64,000 nucleotides of DNA from NCBI GenBank assembly GCA_012934845.2, contig WNNJ02003454.1, positions 1-64,000 of the forward strand. Direction: 5' to 3'. The position numbers and the translations under genes are program-made. Of this stretch, positions 31,629 through 41,275 are shown piece by piece (the first letter of the stretch is position 1; the number at the start of each line of letters is the position of its first letter). The notes below the pieces were generated by a model. The model made no database searches. It saw only the letters and a list, made by a program, of their open reading frames with translations, and was not told where the DNA came from. Origin of the DNA: Pomphorhynchus laevis. Its lineage: Eukaryota; Acanthocephala; Palaeacanthocephala; Echinorhynchida; Pomphorhynchidae.

Positions 31629-34100
31629 TTATAGCTCTAGGGGAATCTGATCCCTAGAACCGATCCAGCACGCCGCCTTACGAGTGAACCACCCGGGGTC
31701 TGCCACCCCCCGAAGGATCCACTCGCGACGGACGATGTCAGGTAAGCGGGACACGAGTAGCTTCAAGAACATTAGTCTTTGCTCAGGGGGACGTCCTCTC
31801 GAGAAGAAGACTAACCCCGAAATAGCCCAGGTGCCCCAAAGGCGCACCTGAGTTACCTCCTTTAATGACAGATGTTGGGCCCGTTTCAGGGCCCATCTAG
31901 CTCTCTTCAGGATACGTTTAAGTCTATCCAGGTCAGACTTGGCCGACCAGTTCACGGTCACAGTGAACCCAAGGTATCTTACTCGACTAGTGAAGGAGGG
32001 GATTTGGTCGTTGGGCATAATGGAGGATAAGGCAGAGATTGCTAATCTCTTAAGCTTTTTCCTCGTCGCAGGGGCGCCATGAAAAACTACCACCTGCGAT
32101 TTGGCGGAGTTTACAATAAGATTGGACTGGGGAAGCTGGTCTTTTAATCTTAAAAAGAATTGGCTGATGTCGGAGACTACGTCTTTGCACCTACGTCCAG
32201 TGAATAGGGCTGTGGTATCATCAGCATATACCACAAGACGTTTTTCACGTTTGAAAATTTTGAAAAGTTGTATGGAGGCAGCAAGATATAAGATAGGAGA
32301 AAGTGGGGAGCCTTGAGGCACTCCTGTAATGGGGTAGAACTGACGCGCATCAGGGTCGTCTTCATAGTAGAACCGCTTGGTATACAGCAGTATCTCCACC
32401 CTGTTAACAATTCTCGCAGGCAACCCTAAGGACCTAAGAGAAGAGATAACGAAGGGAATGGAGATACGGTCAAATGCAGCCGAAAAGTCTAAGAAAACAG
32501 CCACAACTAATTGATGACGGTTCTCCCGACAGAACTGCTGCACCTCACATACTGCAGAATGTACCGAGCGCCCTTTAACGAACCCATGAAAACCAGGTGG
32601 GATTAAGTGATGCCTAGTTAAATGGTCGCGGATTCTACGCGCAAGCGCTTTTTCGTAGATCGAAACGAGGCAATTTTGTATCGAGATGGGCCGCAGGTCT
32701 TTTGGAGAGCGAACAGGATTTCTCTTATGGATAAAAATTCTCTTACTAATATTGATGCCTGCTACATCAGAAGGTGATGCTAAAAGCATGGTGACGGCCA
32801 CTTCTCTCCTTTGATCGGCAGTCAGAAGCTGACAGACCCGAGAAGAGAGTGGAGCGATGGTTTTGGAGGTGCCCGGAAGAGGCCCCCAGGCGTTGAGAAT
32901 CTCAGGAACTGAGACATCCCTACTCCTGAAGTCTCCCCAAGGCGGGATTGGTTGCGGTGATTGCGTGGCTCCATAATTATGTAGGGCTAGTGACTCTTCC
33001 AAAACTTTATCCAGACCGATACTGCCTATCCAACCAGAAGCTCTCTCCTTCCAAGAGACAGACTTCTCTTTCTTGAATATCTTCCAGAAGGAAGACCGGG
33101 CTGGATTAAGGGAAGCAATGCTAGCCCTATCCTTACCCAGCTGGAACCTATATCTAGTGCTCCAGTATTCTTTCGAGAGAACCTGACGCGCAGAAGCAGA
33201 GAGATTGGGTGAATGAAGCAGGTGTGCAAGGGTCTTGAGTTTTGTCGGAGTGGGGCAATAAATTCTACCTTTATAGGTAATTGATAAAATCCCGGTAGCT
33301 TGCGAAGAGAGGTAGGTATTAAATTCGGTCAGACTCTCATTCCCTATTCGGGGGAAGCGGCTGATAGCTGCCTGGAAGACTGCCACTCTGATTGGATCAA
33401 AGCAGAATCTCCGGCGAAGCAGCGTATCCTCCTCAATCCGCCAACGAATAAGGTCATGAGAGGTGGTCAGATGTTGACGCGACTGTTCAGTACAGAAGGG
33501 CTTAAGCAGCCACCTCTCATGAATCAGTAGAAGGTCGAGGAGTGAGTTTGTTGTTGAGCAATGAAAGGTGGGGGATGGTGGTTTGTGAATGAAGTACCGG
33601 TTCCTGGCTCTGCGGTGTGCAGCATTAATCCAACGACCAGTTCTGTCGTTGAAATCGCCTAGTATCATGTCGTAGCCGCTGTCAAGGATATTATCCAGGA
33701 TGTCCCGATTCTTGTGAATCTCCCCTGGACGAATATAGACATTGGCCAGACTGAAGCGTTTACCGTTCTTACAGAGTGAAACTACCAAACAAGACAGGGC
33801 TGGACAAGAATAATTTAATAGGAGGGACGATCTTAAGGAGCATTTAACTAGGGTCAAGAGTCCTTGAGATGAAGAGGAGTGAGGCGGGGTTATATAAGGA
33901 GTAAAGTCTGAACAGATGTGCTTAGGGATAAATCGAGTAATGTCCTCGGGTCGACGGATAGACCGCGTCTCCTGAAGGACTATAACATCAGCATCTCGGC
34001 CTGAGAGAAGTCTAAGGGCAGAAGCTCCTCCCGAATTCCACTGAACGATGTTCAGCGAAAAAGGGTCACCGTTACCAGACATTGTGTTTAATCGGTTCAC
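31629..34100 (-). CDS. LINE-A2 ORF2, APE endonuclease-reverse transcriptase
   Basis: Intact 823-residue frame. Endonuclease at about 15-222: NIVQWNSGG, VIVLQETR (catalytic glutamate), YDMILGDFNDRTG and the terminal TSHDLIRW block. RT at about 440-700: DLRPISIQNCLVSIYEKAL, VFLDFSAAFDRI, GVPQGSPLSPILY and VVYADDTTALF with catalytic aspartates at about 627-628. The C-terminal part after 700 is basic and ends GSRDQIPLEL, with no zinc knuckle or RNase H seen. The endonuclease nicks the target and the RT primes there. It begins 17 nt after the ORF1 stop. The start could be codon 1 or the nearby MSGNGDP at codon 7. Shorter than most R1 ORF2 proteins. Confidence 0.95.
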   Translation of the reverse strand: MNRLNTMSGNGDPFSLNIVQWNSGGASALRLLSGRDADVIVLQETRSIRRPEDITRFIPKHICSDFTPYITPPHSSSSQGLLTLVKCSLRSSLLLNYSCPALSCLVVSLCKNGKRFSLANVYIRPGEIHKNRDILDNILDSGYDMILGDFNDRTGRWINAAHRRARNRYFIHKPPSPTFHCSTTNSLLDLLLIHERWLLKPFCTEQSRQHLTTSHDLIRWRIEEDTLLRRRFCFDPIRVAVFQAAISRFPRIGNESLTEFNTYLSSQATGILSITYKGRIYCPTPTKLKTLAHLLHSPNLSASARQVLSKEYWSTRYRFQLGKDRASIASLNPARSSFWKIFKKEKSVSWKERASGWIGSIGLDKVLEESLALHNYGATQSPQPIPPWGDFRSRDVSVPEILNAWGPLPGTSKTIAPLSSRVCQLLTADQRREVAVTMLLASPSDVAGINISKRIFIHKRNPVRSPKDLRPISIQNCLVSIYEKALARRIRDHLTRHHLIPPGFHGFVKGRSVHSAVCEVQQFCRENRHQLVVAVFLDFSAAFDRISIPFVISSLRSLGLPARIVNRVEILLYTKRFYYEDDPDARQFYPITGVPQGSPLSPILYLAASIQLFKIFKREKRLVVYADDTTALFTGRRCKDVVSDISQFFLRLKDQLPQSNLIVNSAKSQVVVFHGAPATRKKLKRLAISALSSIMPNDQIPSFTSRVRYLGFTVTVNWSAKSDLDRLKRILKRARWALKRAQHLSLKEVTQVRLWGTWAISGLVFFSRGRPPEQRLMFLKLLVSRLPDIVRREWILRGVADPGWFTRKAACWIGSRDQIPLEL

Positions 34101-34117
34101 CCGGGATTACCACGCCC

Positions 34118-35380
34118 TCAGGACGTACTAGAAGTGGAGGGGTTTCCCCCAACACCACTAGACATCCTTTGGACCGGCACTTCCCCGGAGGGAATAGTAT
34201 CTTCATTTTCCCTGGAAGTGAGCTTCCCTCTCATCATCTTCCCCACCTTGACAGGTGCAACCACCTTGACAGAGGATGATCTCTTCTTCGATACAGGTGT
34301 AGAGGTCGAAGACGTTGTAGATCCTATACAGCTATTAAAGAAGGAAGAAAAATATAGGGATTGCTGCAAAAGTTGTTCCCTTATTTCTGTTAATTCCTTG
34401 GCCATTGTGCTTTGAATTGTATTAATTATTTCGCCATCTGACATCATCCTGTCAGGAATCGCCGCAGCAGAAAATGATTTCTGTTGAAAAGTTTTCGGTT
34501 TAAATAAATCTCGGTATTCTCTGAAAATCCTACATTTGCGTGAAAAAGATGGATGAGGGCCCCCGCAGTTTATGCAGAAGGCCGAGTGTTCGCACCGGGA
34601 AGAATTCAACAAGGCCTGGCAATCATCGTCACCACATATTCCGCAGACCTTGGTTCCACTGCAGGAGGACTGCCAGTGACCCCATTGGTGGCAGACGTTA
34701 CAGTGGGGATATATCATATTGTCTTCAACCAGAATTTCAAAGGAAAGATTGTAACCAAGGAAAGGGTTGGATTTAGAATTACTTAGCGTCAAGGCATTTT
34801 CGGAAGTAGTATTTGCGAAAGCAATTGGAATAATTCTTCCACTATTACTATGAATTCTTCTTGCAGAAGAGAGATTAAATTTCTTTTTTAGAAGTTCCAA
34901 ATCCTCATCTTCGAGAGCATCTGGAAAATTGTTGATCTTTACGGAAGAGAAAATTTCTTTCGATTCGAGTCGCCCAATCTTGAAGAGATTCTCACTAAAA
35001 TAGGTCTTATATTCTTCCAACATACCGGAAGAGATAAATGACACTTTGAGAGTGTTCTCATAAGTGCGAACTCTATTGAACAGTATACGATTATTGTATT
35101 TGTCTACAAAACCTCTCAAAAACTTCTTAAATAAATCCTCAGTTTTTGTGGGAGTCAAGGATGTAATGATTAACAGATTCCTTTCTTTAGGTATAGGAGA
35201 GAGAAGTTTCCCATTAACAAAACTATCAAATAAATCATTACTAACCTTTTTTGCAGTCTCATTGTTCGAACTTACCCCGCCAATCTTAGAAATATCATCT
35301 TTTTTCCCAAAATCAGACGTTTTTTCATTCATTTTGCTTGAGCTGTTTACTTTCTTTGATCCTCCGATAGCGCTACACAT
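34118..35380 (-). CDS. LINE-A2 ORF1, zinc-knuckle nucleic-acid-binding protein
   Basis: Intact frame of about 420 residues; the first ATG (MCSAIGGSKK) is at 35380, four codons inside a longer frame that opens with TTG. The N-terminal third is serine- and lysine-rich. A middle domain (about 70-210, ERNLLIITSLTPTKTEDLFK onward) resembles ORF1 RNA-binding regions. Three cysteine-histidine knuckles follow: CNVCHQWGHWQSSC, CGICGDDDC...CEHSAFC and CINCGGPHPSFSRKC. The tail is basic and serine-rich. ORF1 proteins of this group coat the element RNA. It ends 17 nt before ORF2. Confidence 0.93.
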   Translation of the reverse strand: MCSAIGGSKKVNSSSKMNEKTSDFGKKDDISKIGGVSSNNETAKKVSNDLFDSFVNGKLLSPIPKERNLLIITSLTPTKTEDLFKKFLRGFVDKYNNRILFNRVRTYENTLKVSFISSGMLEEYKTYFSENLFKIGRLESKEIFSSVKINNFPDALEDEDLELLKKKFNLSSARRIHSNSGRIIPIAFANTTSENALTLSNSKSNPFLGYNLSFEILVEDNMIYPHCNVCHQWGHWQSSCSGTKVCGICGDDDCQALLNSSRCEHSAFCINCGGPHPSFSRKCRIFREYRDLFKPKTFQQKSFSAAAIPDRMMSDGEIINTIQSTMAKELTEIREQLLQQSLYFSSFFNSCIGSTTSSTSTPVSKKRSSSVKVVAPVKVGKMMRGKLTSRENEDTIPSGEVPVQRMSSGVGGNPSTSSTS

Positions 35381-35400
35381 TGACGATCGCAATATTATTT

Positions 35401-35411
35401 GCTATATGAAT
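35401..35411. repeat. target-site duplication of LINE-A2 (5' side)
   Basis: GCTATATGAAT, exact copy of 31480-31490. Confidence 0.95.
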
Positions 35412-36059
35412 GTTGCGTCATTCGTGAATACAACCGCTGTGTCGTGTAACCAATATAAATGTTGTTAGAACTGACCTTATATTTAGCTTTTGGTCATGTG
35501 AATTGGTATACAGTGTTGTGTAAGGGTCTTTGAATCGTACAATTTTTTAATATTGTGTTCAAGTTTCAGGCTCTTATAATATATTCTCAATTTTACTATC
35601 TTTTCTGATGTAAATTCTTCATTATATAACGTAATTTGCTTTCTTGCAAACGGGATGCAGATGTCTATTGGTCACAATAATACACTATTAATTCATTAGT
35701 ATTTGTATGCGGCTGTCGCGCACAATGGTATTGTATTTGAGTGGGCATAATACAATAATGCAGAGCTCAAGTAATTGTTTAAAGTGTTCTTTTGACAAGA
35801 GATTAGTTTGAAGACTTTTGTTGATTATCACTGTATACGTATTCTAACGCCAGTTTAATGCAATCATGAATAGGGATGCTTGTGAATTAATCGCTAACGT
35901 CAATTGAAGTCATTATACCATTTGGTTTGCTAAAAGTAATCTGTCAACAAAACTTACCACTTGATTTGCAGGTATATTCTTGTGGGACATGTTGCGCTAT
36001 CATATCAAATATCGATATCATATCAAAAAAATTAATATTTTAATCATATATGTCTATAT

Positions 36060-37800
36060 AACGATTTACTACGATTTAAGCTTTACAAAACAACAATATA
36101 GGATGATAAATTTGTAAGACAATTTAAATACGATTTGGTAAAATCGGAAATAAATAATTGTAAAGAAGACATCCATATCCTTCTATTAAAATTTGGGTGT
36201 TCTTTATATCAACTAAGGAAGATGTGCAGGCTTTTATCCTTCTATGATATGTGGATGCTGCTAAAACGCAAAGGCGATGAACACACTTCCCGTATAATAA
36301 TAATGAAATTTGATAATAAATTAAAATTATAAGGTGGTCAGATATGCCGAAGACAAAATATTGATAGTGTACTCAACCTGTAAAATGTAGTGATATCTCC
36401 TGAAATTACAGGTATTTTACAAATTTGATTGAATACACAATTAAAAACTAAATTTATTTTGCAAAAACAAAAGCTCGCTGTTATCAATCCCTTAATGAAT
36501 TGGCTAAAAACAAAAGTGTCAATATTAAATGATGAATCCTTACGATGTGAACTCAAAAACTTTGGATTATAAAAGATTATAGACCACAGCAGAGATGTTA
36601 TTACAAAGGAGCAATATAAGCAACTCAAAATGCTAAAAAACAATGAAAATGTAGTTATTCGAAAGGCCGACAAAAACAACACGATCGTCATTATGAATAA
36701 GCAATATTACATGAACCAGCTTAACAAAATATTATCGTATCAATCAAAGTTTGTAAAAATTACCGAAAACGTTGATAATATTATCAATAGTATGACTAAA
36801 AAATTGAACAAGATAGTATCCGATATTAACAAAAATCTTAAGGAGGACGAACGAATTTTTATAAAAGTTACTGGATACAGATCAACTAGATACTTATATG
36901 GTAATCCCAAAATACATAAAAACAACACAGCACCGTTAATGCGTCCAATAATTTCAACACTCCAAACACCATTCTATGAGATTTCTAAAATTCTTAACGA
37001 TATGATAGCTCCATATGTTCCACGAGAATATACCTGCAAATCAAGTGGTGAGTTTGTTGACAGATTACTTTTAAGCAAACCAAGCGGTATAATGGCTTCA
37101 ATGGACGTTAGCGATTTATTCACAAACATCTTAATTCGTGATTGCATTGAACTGACATTAGAATACGTATACAGTGATAATCAACAAAATAGTCTTCAAA
37201 CTAATGTCTTGTCTTAAGAACACTTTAAACAATTACTTGAGCTCTGCTTAATTGAATCTATATTTACATGTCCTAATGGATATACATACAAACAAGTTGA
37301 TGGAGTTGTCATGGGATATGTATTGGGACCAACAAAAGCCAACGTTTGTGTGGGTCACTTGGAAAAAAAATTTTTAGAAGACAAAAATAAAATGCCATTT
37401 TTCATTCGATATGTCGATGATACTTTAATATGTGTTGAGTATGCTGAAAATGTAATTGAGCTTAAGCGAAAGTTTGAGCAATCCTCATGTCTTCATTTTA
37501 CGGTTGAGTTTGAAAATCAAAATGTATTACTGTTCCTCGAAGTACTTGTCAACAATATTGACAATAAATTTGAGTGTTCGGTATACAGAAAAAGCACTTA
37601 TGATGGTCAGTGTCTGAATTTTTCTAGTATATGCCCATTCAAATACAAAGAGAGTGTTATAAAATCGCTACTGCACCGCGCCTATCGTATTTGCATTAAC
37701 TGGAATGAATTGCACAAGGAATTAGAACGAATTAGACAAATTCTTGTTAATAATAACTATCCATTTAGATTTGTTGATAAGAATTATTAGGAATTTTCAA
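36060..37800 (+). pseudogene. PLE-F reverse transcriptase (left arm)
   Basis: Plus-strand RT. 36135-36332 is N-terminal. 36630-37217 has VVIRKADKNNTIVIMNKQYY, YGNPKIHKN and GIMASMDVSDLFTNI (RT motif A). 37311-37790 has VMGYVLGPTKANVCV and FFIRYVDDTLICVEYAEN with catalytic aspartates, then LLFLEVLVNN. An interruption between the two main blocks is shared with the mirror copy, so decay preceded the duplication. GIY-YIG is not attached here; it occurs in the inverted piece to the left. Ends where RLE-LINE 3' sequence begins. Confidence 0.87.
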
Positions 37801-38044
37801 AAAACTACTAACCATAGTGTCCGACATCAGCACACACATACTAAGAGAGAGTATTGTTATTAGTCAAAGCAAAAATCAAAATACAATGTTACAAACGTCT
37901 CCTAGCGAGCAACAATCATTGAAATTAGCAAATTTCGAAATCGATATGTCAATGACTTAAATAACTATTGCTAAAGCAAGTCTCTCGACGTTGTCGACAT
38001 AGCATTCCGCGTTATCCGTATTTGAGATTGGACGTCCTCAGATG

Positions 38045-38659
38045 TTACAATAGGTAAATGTCGCGCGGATCGGGGAGCTCGCAAGCACATGGAGACTGCC
38101 CTAGCAAGGGAGAGGCTCGTTTTCGTTCGCAAATAGGCGACGTAATCCGCGTAATTAGCTCCCTTTTTTCGTTTAGCTTCCGCGCAATCGTCTTGATCAT
38201 GGCATCTGCTGCTGGTCCGATCCCACCAGTCGCGACTATAACTATCGGACAGAATGTACTGTTGTCCACCTTCTTTATTCGCTCTTCATATTTGTTGCGT
38301 TTTCGCGTCTCGTGATACTCGAAGCAATATGATACGGATTTTGACTGGTATGATGGAGCATTGCTATTAACAGTACAAACGTCAAAAAACGTTCGCTCCA
38401 TCCTGCCGCCAAACAGGTCGCAACGTACGATATCCATGAATGCATCTGGTTTTCTTGTTGTTGTGACCCGTTGGAAAGGAATTGATTCGGGTACCTGTTC
38501 TAGCTGAGGTTCAAGTCCCACTCCATTGCATACAAGTGTCAATGTGTCAGCCACTATGCCGCGAATCTCGTTGTGTCGGATAATAGGCGGGGCACCCCTT
38601 TTACAGGATAGAGCATGTGTCATGTTCTGATTGTCGCCACAAATACAGTTTTTCGCCAT
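38045..38659 (-). pseudogene. RLE-LINE C-terminal zinc finger and restriction-like endonuclease
   Basis: 204-codon frame. The zinc finger CICGDNQNMTHALSC with RHNEIRG is followed by an RLE-like core: RKPDAFMDIV (KPD motif), ERTFFDVCTVNSNAPSYQ, YEERIKKVDNSTFCPIVIVA and GGIGPAADAMIK. Endonucleases of this kind cut the target for RLE-type LINEs such as R2. The frame itself is open; it is called pseudogene because the upstream RT lies in a separate broken frame. Confidence 0.75.
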
Positions 38660-38754
38660 ACCTGTGGGGTCCAGTTGAAGCGAGCAGCTAGAGCATCTAG
38701 AAACTCTCTCGACGTAAGATGAAGTCCCTGTTGTTCTAGTGGTCGTACTGTAAG

Positions 38755-39009
38755 CTAGCCAGATGAACCGTTTAAAGCAGTAAACTGTAGGTGTCTATAC
38801 GTGCCTTCTGTACCAAACTCGTTTATTTCATTTAGTTTATCGGTGTGGCGCTTGTCGTTCATGTCCTTAATGGTGTTGGCGTTCATCATCTGCTGAGTAT
38901 GTCTTTGGACTGAATCAGTAGTATTATCATATGCTTTGCACAGCATTTTAGATGTCATATATTGATGTTCTACTTCCTTTACCGGATCCATCATCCCAAG
39001 ACCGCTCAT
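38755..39009 (-). pseudogene. RLE-LINE segment between RT and endonuclease
   Basis: 84-codon frame (MSGLGMMDPVKEVEHQYMTS...LQFTALNGSSG) in the same orientation, between the RT frame and the RLE frame of copy R3. No domain recognised; position suggests the thumb/linker of the element protein. Confidence 0.5.
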
Positions 39010-39098
39010 ACGTGGTGAAAGAGTGTATATTTATTTGAGGATCGATGAAGTGGGGTGATCAACTGTTTTAAACGCAAATAAATTGACGATATCATCAC

Positions 39099-39854
39099 CT
39101 AGCGGTTTAAACCATTCAGGAGAACACGCCGTTGTAGTAAAAGGTGAACCCATTTATACTGGGAGGCATGAACATAGGCCGCATATGCGGAGTGGGCATC
39201 AACGTCCGAGATAGTACTAATCTTTGATACAATATTTTGCCATCGACCAGTAGCGCACGTCACTTGCTCTTCAACGAAGTCAGTGGAACCCATGGGTACT
39301 CCAAGCAGTATCACACCGCGTTCAGACATCGAGACATTCGTTTCCGCGAACAGTTCATGTGCGACTTTGGTACATGAATGATGATAGAGAAGACTACTCT
39401 TTATGTCGTTGACAAAGTACCCGTATTGAGGATCAGTGGTTTGCAAGATACCCCATATAACTCTCAAATCTTTCAGCAGTCCAACAAAAGTTGAGTCATC
39501 TGCATACCATCGCTGCGTGATGCTCGGAATACTTGCTTGTATTCTATTGATTAGTGGCAACGATGCCGCTGCAAATGCGGCCATTGCAAACGGGTCGCCT
39601 TGGGTAAAACCCTCTTTCGATAGTATCTCACCTCCATCTCCAACCATGAACGCATTACCTCCATACATGTTATTAAGCATCCAAACCATCGATGGACAAA
39701 CCATCCAAATATTTGCTAACGTTAATTTTCTGCTGATCTTGTTAAACGCGTTCTTGGCATCAATGGAGAGAATTTCCATTTTAGAATTTGAGTGGAATTG
39801 TTCTGATAACGAGCGGATCACATATTCTATTCCACCACGTTGTGCAGTACACAA
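39099..39854 (-). pseudogene. RLE-LINE reverse transcriptase
   Basis: 251-codon frame with RT motifs: GGIEYVIRSLSEQF, ILSIDAKNAFNKISRK (motif A), SKEGFTQGDPFAMAAFAAAS (the GxxQGDP block) and SITQRWYADDSTFVG with catalytic aspartates. EGxTQGDPxAM and WYADD are shared with the relic at 58970-59070. N-terminal RT parts are displaced by the local inversion, so the element is not functional as arranged. Confidence 0.8.
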
Positions 39855-40100
39855 TTGTTAACGACCTGCTACAGCTTGAAGGTCATGAGCTTGCTAGTGC
39901 ATATTCGGAGGTCATCGGTTGGCGTCCTAATCTCTTATTATTACCCCTCTGCAAAGAGAGTGATCTGTTCATCGATCTGATTAGTGAAAAATACAAAAAA
40001 GTGGTGGATAAGTTAGACGGAGAGTACTTGGCATTAAAGGAAGTTACGGTAATATGTCAGTGCCTACTTCAACGAATTCCATCACGGAAGGTGCAATTGA
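39855..40100 (+). pseudogene. inverted RLE-LINE pre-RT segment
   Basis: Plus-strand reading LQLEGHELASAYSEVIGWRP and LLPLCKESDLFIDLISEKY, resembling 20660-20793. In R3 the RT and cysteine-rich domain are minus-strand, so this piece has been flipped locally. Confidence 0.55.
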
Positions 40101-40138
40101 TAAGGATAACGCTAAAGGACGAAAGAGGAGTCCTTTAG

Positions 40139-40541
40139 TCTTTTCTTCCGCTAGAGGACACGTATTTTCTTCCGCTAGAGGACGAAACGTATCTCGATAT
40201 TCGACAGTATTAGAGTGTTCATTTCTTGTCGATTCATGAACACGTTGGTTTTCTACTTGGGATTCTTGAGTTGAAGTACCCCTTGTACTTTCATCATTAA
40301 TTGGCAGTTGACATGCGATATCAACATTCGTGTTTTGGCTGTCGATTGGTAGTGCGGGGTCGGCACCTCCAAATTTCTGTAATTGTTGGCGATTCCTGCA
40401 ATTAGGAGCCAGACAATCAACACATTTTATATTCATTCTCCCACAACGGCAACCTTGACAAACAGCCCTGTTTCCGTTACAATTGCAACATCGTGGCTGA
40501 GATGCGGGTGTTCCTCTAGGCATGCTAATAGTTGTGTTCAC
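40139..40541 (-). pseudogene. RLE-LINE N-terminal cysteine-rich domain
   Basis: Starts MNTTISMPRG; residues about 18-50 form a dense cysteine cluster, CCNCNGNRAVCQGCRCG then CVDCLAPNC, probably metal-binding. The rest is polar and low-complexity, with a direct repeat (RPLAEEN/CPLAEEK). The same cluster appears at 20400-20510, supporting it as a conserved feature of this LINE family. The frame runs on to 40044 but changes character at the inversion point. Confidence 0.6.
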
Positions 40542-40554
40542 GTGATTGTTCGCG

Positions 40555-40665
40555 TGGTTATCGTTGCGTCAATATTGTCGTCGATGTTGTCGTCAATGTT
40601 ATCGTCAAAGGTTGTTAATGTTGTCGTCAAAGGTTGTAAGTAGTTTGTAATTGTAAGTAGTTATT
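40555..40665. repeat. short tandem repeat based on TTGTCGTCAA
   Basis: Imperfect copies of GTTGTCGTCAATGTT-like units just upstream of the R3 N-terminus, ending at the right palindrome arm. Confidence 0.7.
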
Positions 40666-40674
40666 GTTATCAAG

Positions 40675-41031
40675 ATGGAGCGAACGTTTTTTGACGTTTG
40701 TACTGTTAATAGCAATGCTCCATCATACCAGTCAAAATCCGTATCATATTGCTTCGAGTATCACGAGACGCGAAAACGCAACAAATATGAAGAGCGAATA
40801 AAGAAGGTGGACAACAGTACATTCTGTCCGATAGTTATAGTCGCGACTGGTGGGATCGGACCAGCAGCAGATGCCATGATCAAGACGATTGCGCGGAAGC
40901 TAAACGAAAAAAGGGAGCTAATTACGCGGATTACGTCGCCTATTTGCGAACGAAAACGAGCCTCTCCCTTGCTAGGGCAGTCTCCATGTGCTTGCGAGCT
41001 CCCCGATCCGCGCGACATTTACCTATTGTAA
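40675..41031 (+). pseudogene. RLE endonuclease fragment (right arm)
   Basis: 118-codon frame identical to the last part of 38045-38659: MERTFFDVCTVNSNAPSYQ, KYEERIKKVDNSTFCPIVI. The zinc finger and KPD motif lie outside the arm. Mirror duplicate, not an independent gene. Confidence 0.85.
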
Positions 41032-41275
41032 CATCTGAGGACGTCCAATCTCAAATACGGATAACGCGGAATGCTATGTCGACAACGTCGAGAGACTTGC
41101 TTTAGCAATAGTTATTTAAGTCATTGACATATCGATTTCGAAATTTGCTAATTTCAATGATTATTGCTCGCTAGGAGACGTTTGTAACATTGTATTTTGA
41201 TTTTTGCTTTGACTAATAACAATACTCTCTCTTAGTATGTGTGTGCTGATGTCGGACACTATGGTTAGTAGTTTT

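Larger units (their letters stand above)
31491..35400 (-). mobile_element. LINE-A2, apparently complete non-LTR retrotransposon
   Basis: 3,910-bp minus-strand LINE with two intact frames, a short 5' leader (about 20 nt before the ORF1 ATG) and a 3' end in a short ATCTTT-type tandem tail. Perfect 11-bp target-site duplications and absence from the otherwise near-identical palindrome arm show that it inserted after the palindrome formed. APE endonuclease plus RT and a zinc-knuckle ORF1 place it in the I/Jockey/R1/CR1 assemblage; no RNase H domain is visible. Confidence 0.95.
31094..36055 (-). mobile_element. PLE-F fragment (minus), interrupted by LINE-A2
   Basis: 3' region 31094-31490 and, beyond LINE-A2, 35401-36055. 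It holds the GIY-YIG part (best read in the mirror at 43514-43735) and a diverged piece of RT (35700-36000) that is an inverted relative of 37030-37230. It joins the plus-strand PLE-F head-to-head near 36055. Confidence 0.8.
31085..38402. repeat. left arm of a giant palindrome
   Basis: Mirrors 40674-44070. Paired coordinates sum to 79076 for 35401-38402, and to 75155 for 31085-31490, the difference being exactly the LINE-A2 insertion plus its 11-bp duplication. So the 3,397-bp arms have no net indels; the two long frames checked differ at only a couple of residues. It contains PLE-F pieces and the 3' end of an RLE-LINE. Confidence 0.95.
38041..40541 (-). mobile_element. RLE-LINE copy R3, scrambled, spanning the palindrome spacer
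   Basis: Minus-strand LINE with a C-terminal restriction-like endonuclease: cysteine-rich N-terminus (40139-40541), RT (39099-39854) and RLE (38045-38659). A segment from upstream of the RT (39855-40100) is inverted to plus. The last 358 bp belong to the palindrome arm and recur at 40674-41031. The motif order fits the R2/R4/NeSL/Utopia-type LINEs; the clade is not certain. Confidence 0.75.

Noticed and set aside
31600-34100. R1 or R2 rDNA-specific insertion
   Set aside because: The LINE-A2 flanks are PLE-F sequence, not ribosomal DNA.
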